Part shown: one piece after another, positions 63,800-64,000 of the stretch
Numbering within the stretch: position 1 is the stretch's first letter
Layout: every line of letters starts with the position of its first letter
Origin: Vibrio cidicii
GTDB taxonomy: Bacteria > Pseudomonadota > Gammaproteobacteria > Enterobacterales > Vibrionaceae
Direction: 5' to 3'
Assembly (NCBI RefSeq): GCF_009763805.1
Contig: NZ_CP046804.1
Location: forward strand, 62,001-126,000
Length of the DNA: 64,000 nucleotides
The notes under the pieces: generated by a model
Databases searched by the model: none
Seen by the model: only the letters and a program-made list of their open reading frames with translations
Told to the model about the DNA's origin: nothing
Position numbers and translations under genes: made by a program

Positions 63800-64000
63800 A
63801 TCCTGCAAGTCAAAATTGTTGATGAGCAGAATGGATTGTTTTAGCTATGAAAGCGCGATAGGGAGTGGGGCGTTAATTGTTTGTTCAGTGATGCAGGTTG
63901 TTCGTAATAAATGAACAGTTACCTTGAATGAACAAAATGGTTGAGGTGAGCTGTGGCAGTGTTACGCAGAATGTTACTAAATGACTGATATTAAGTGAAT
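63800..64000. other. Window end without a recognised gene
   Basis: About 200 bp upstream of the hip-like promoter. It contains scattered GAACA/TGTTC elements but no ORF, repeat array or RNA gene that I can support. Confidence 0.5.

Overview
The window is core chromosome of a Vibrio, most likely of the V. vulnificus / V. navarrensis group. Gene order is typical of the genus (pst-phoU, aceBA, queA-tgt-yajC-secDF, suhB-trmJ-iscRSUA-hscBA-fdx-iscX-pepB-ndk-rlmN-rodZ-ispG-hisS-yfgM-bamB-der, xseA // guaBA). An OxyR2/Prx2-type peroxide module described in V. vulnificus, a GH19 chitinase and a GlyGly-CTERM serine protease fit the same group. No rRNA, tRNA, CRISPR array or insertion sequence was seen.

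Layout. 1-4.8 kb: phosphate uptake (pstC end, pstA, pstB, phoU) facing a polyphosphate kinase 2. 4.8-7.6 kb: cutC and divergent prx2/oxyR2. 7.6-11.3 kb: glyoxylate bypass aceB-aceA behind a long AT-rich leader with a HexR-like box and a possible 24-codon leader ORF. 11.4-13.2 kb: a CBS-pair protein and a secreted trypsin-like protease. 13.4-19.1 kb: queuosine enzymes and Sec accessory proteins. 19.2-26.8 kb: suhB, trmJ and the isc iron-sulfur operon behind two abutting IscR-like boxes. 26.9-37.4 kb: pepB, ndk, rlmN, rodZ, ispG, hisS, yfgM, bamB, der. 37.8-43.8 kb: a GAF-GGDEF protein, yfgJ, xseA and guaBA. 44-57.8 kb: accessory metabolism and transport (chitinase, acetate transporter, alkylsulfatase, AGCS symporter, dadA, pentapeptide/K+ channel fusion, BCCT transporter, DedA protein). 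58-61.6 kb: Sua5-type protein, a small unknown, and MarR / EamA / flavin reductase. 61.8-64 kb: a HipA-like kinase and HTH partner of different composition, behind three evenly spaced palindromes.

The most striking signal is not a gene. Fifteen conserved genes, several essential, are each broken by one +1 frameshift (pstC, pstA, phoU, ppk2, prx2, secD, secF, pepB, rodZ, ispG, yfgM, bamB, guaA, the AGCS symporter, the BCCT transporter). In all fifteen the frame is restored by reading GAAAC as GAAC, or GTTTC as GTTC. I found no frameshift at any other sequence, and longer homopolymers in coding regions are intact. Such a four-base, partial, strand-symmetric signature points to a sequence-specific DNA modification misread during sequencing. 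GAAC/GTTC is the known partial target of Dnd-type DNA phosphorothioation, so I infer that this genome may carry that system elsewhere. The genes themselves are probably intact in the living cell, and I annotate them as such.
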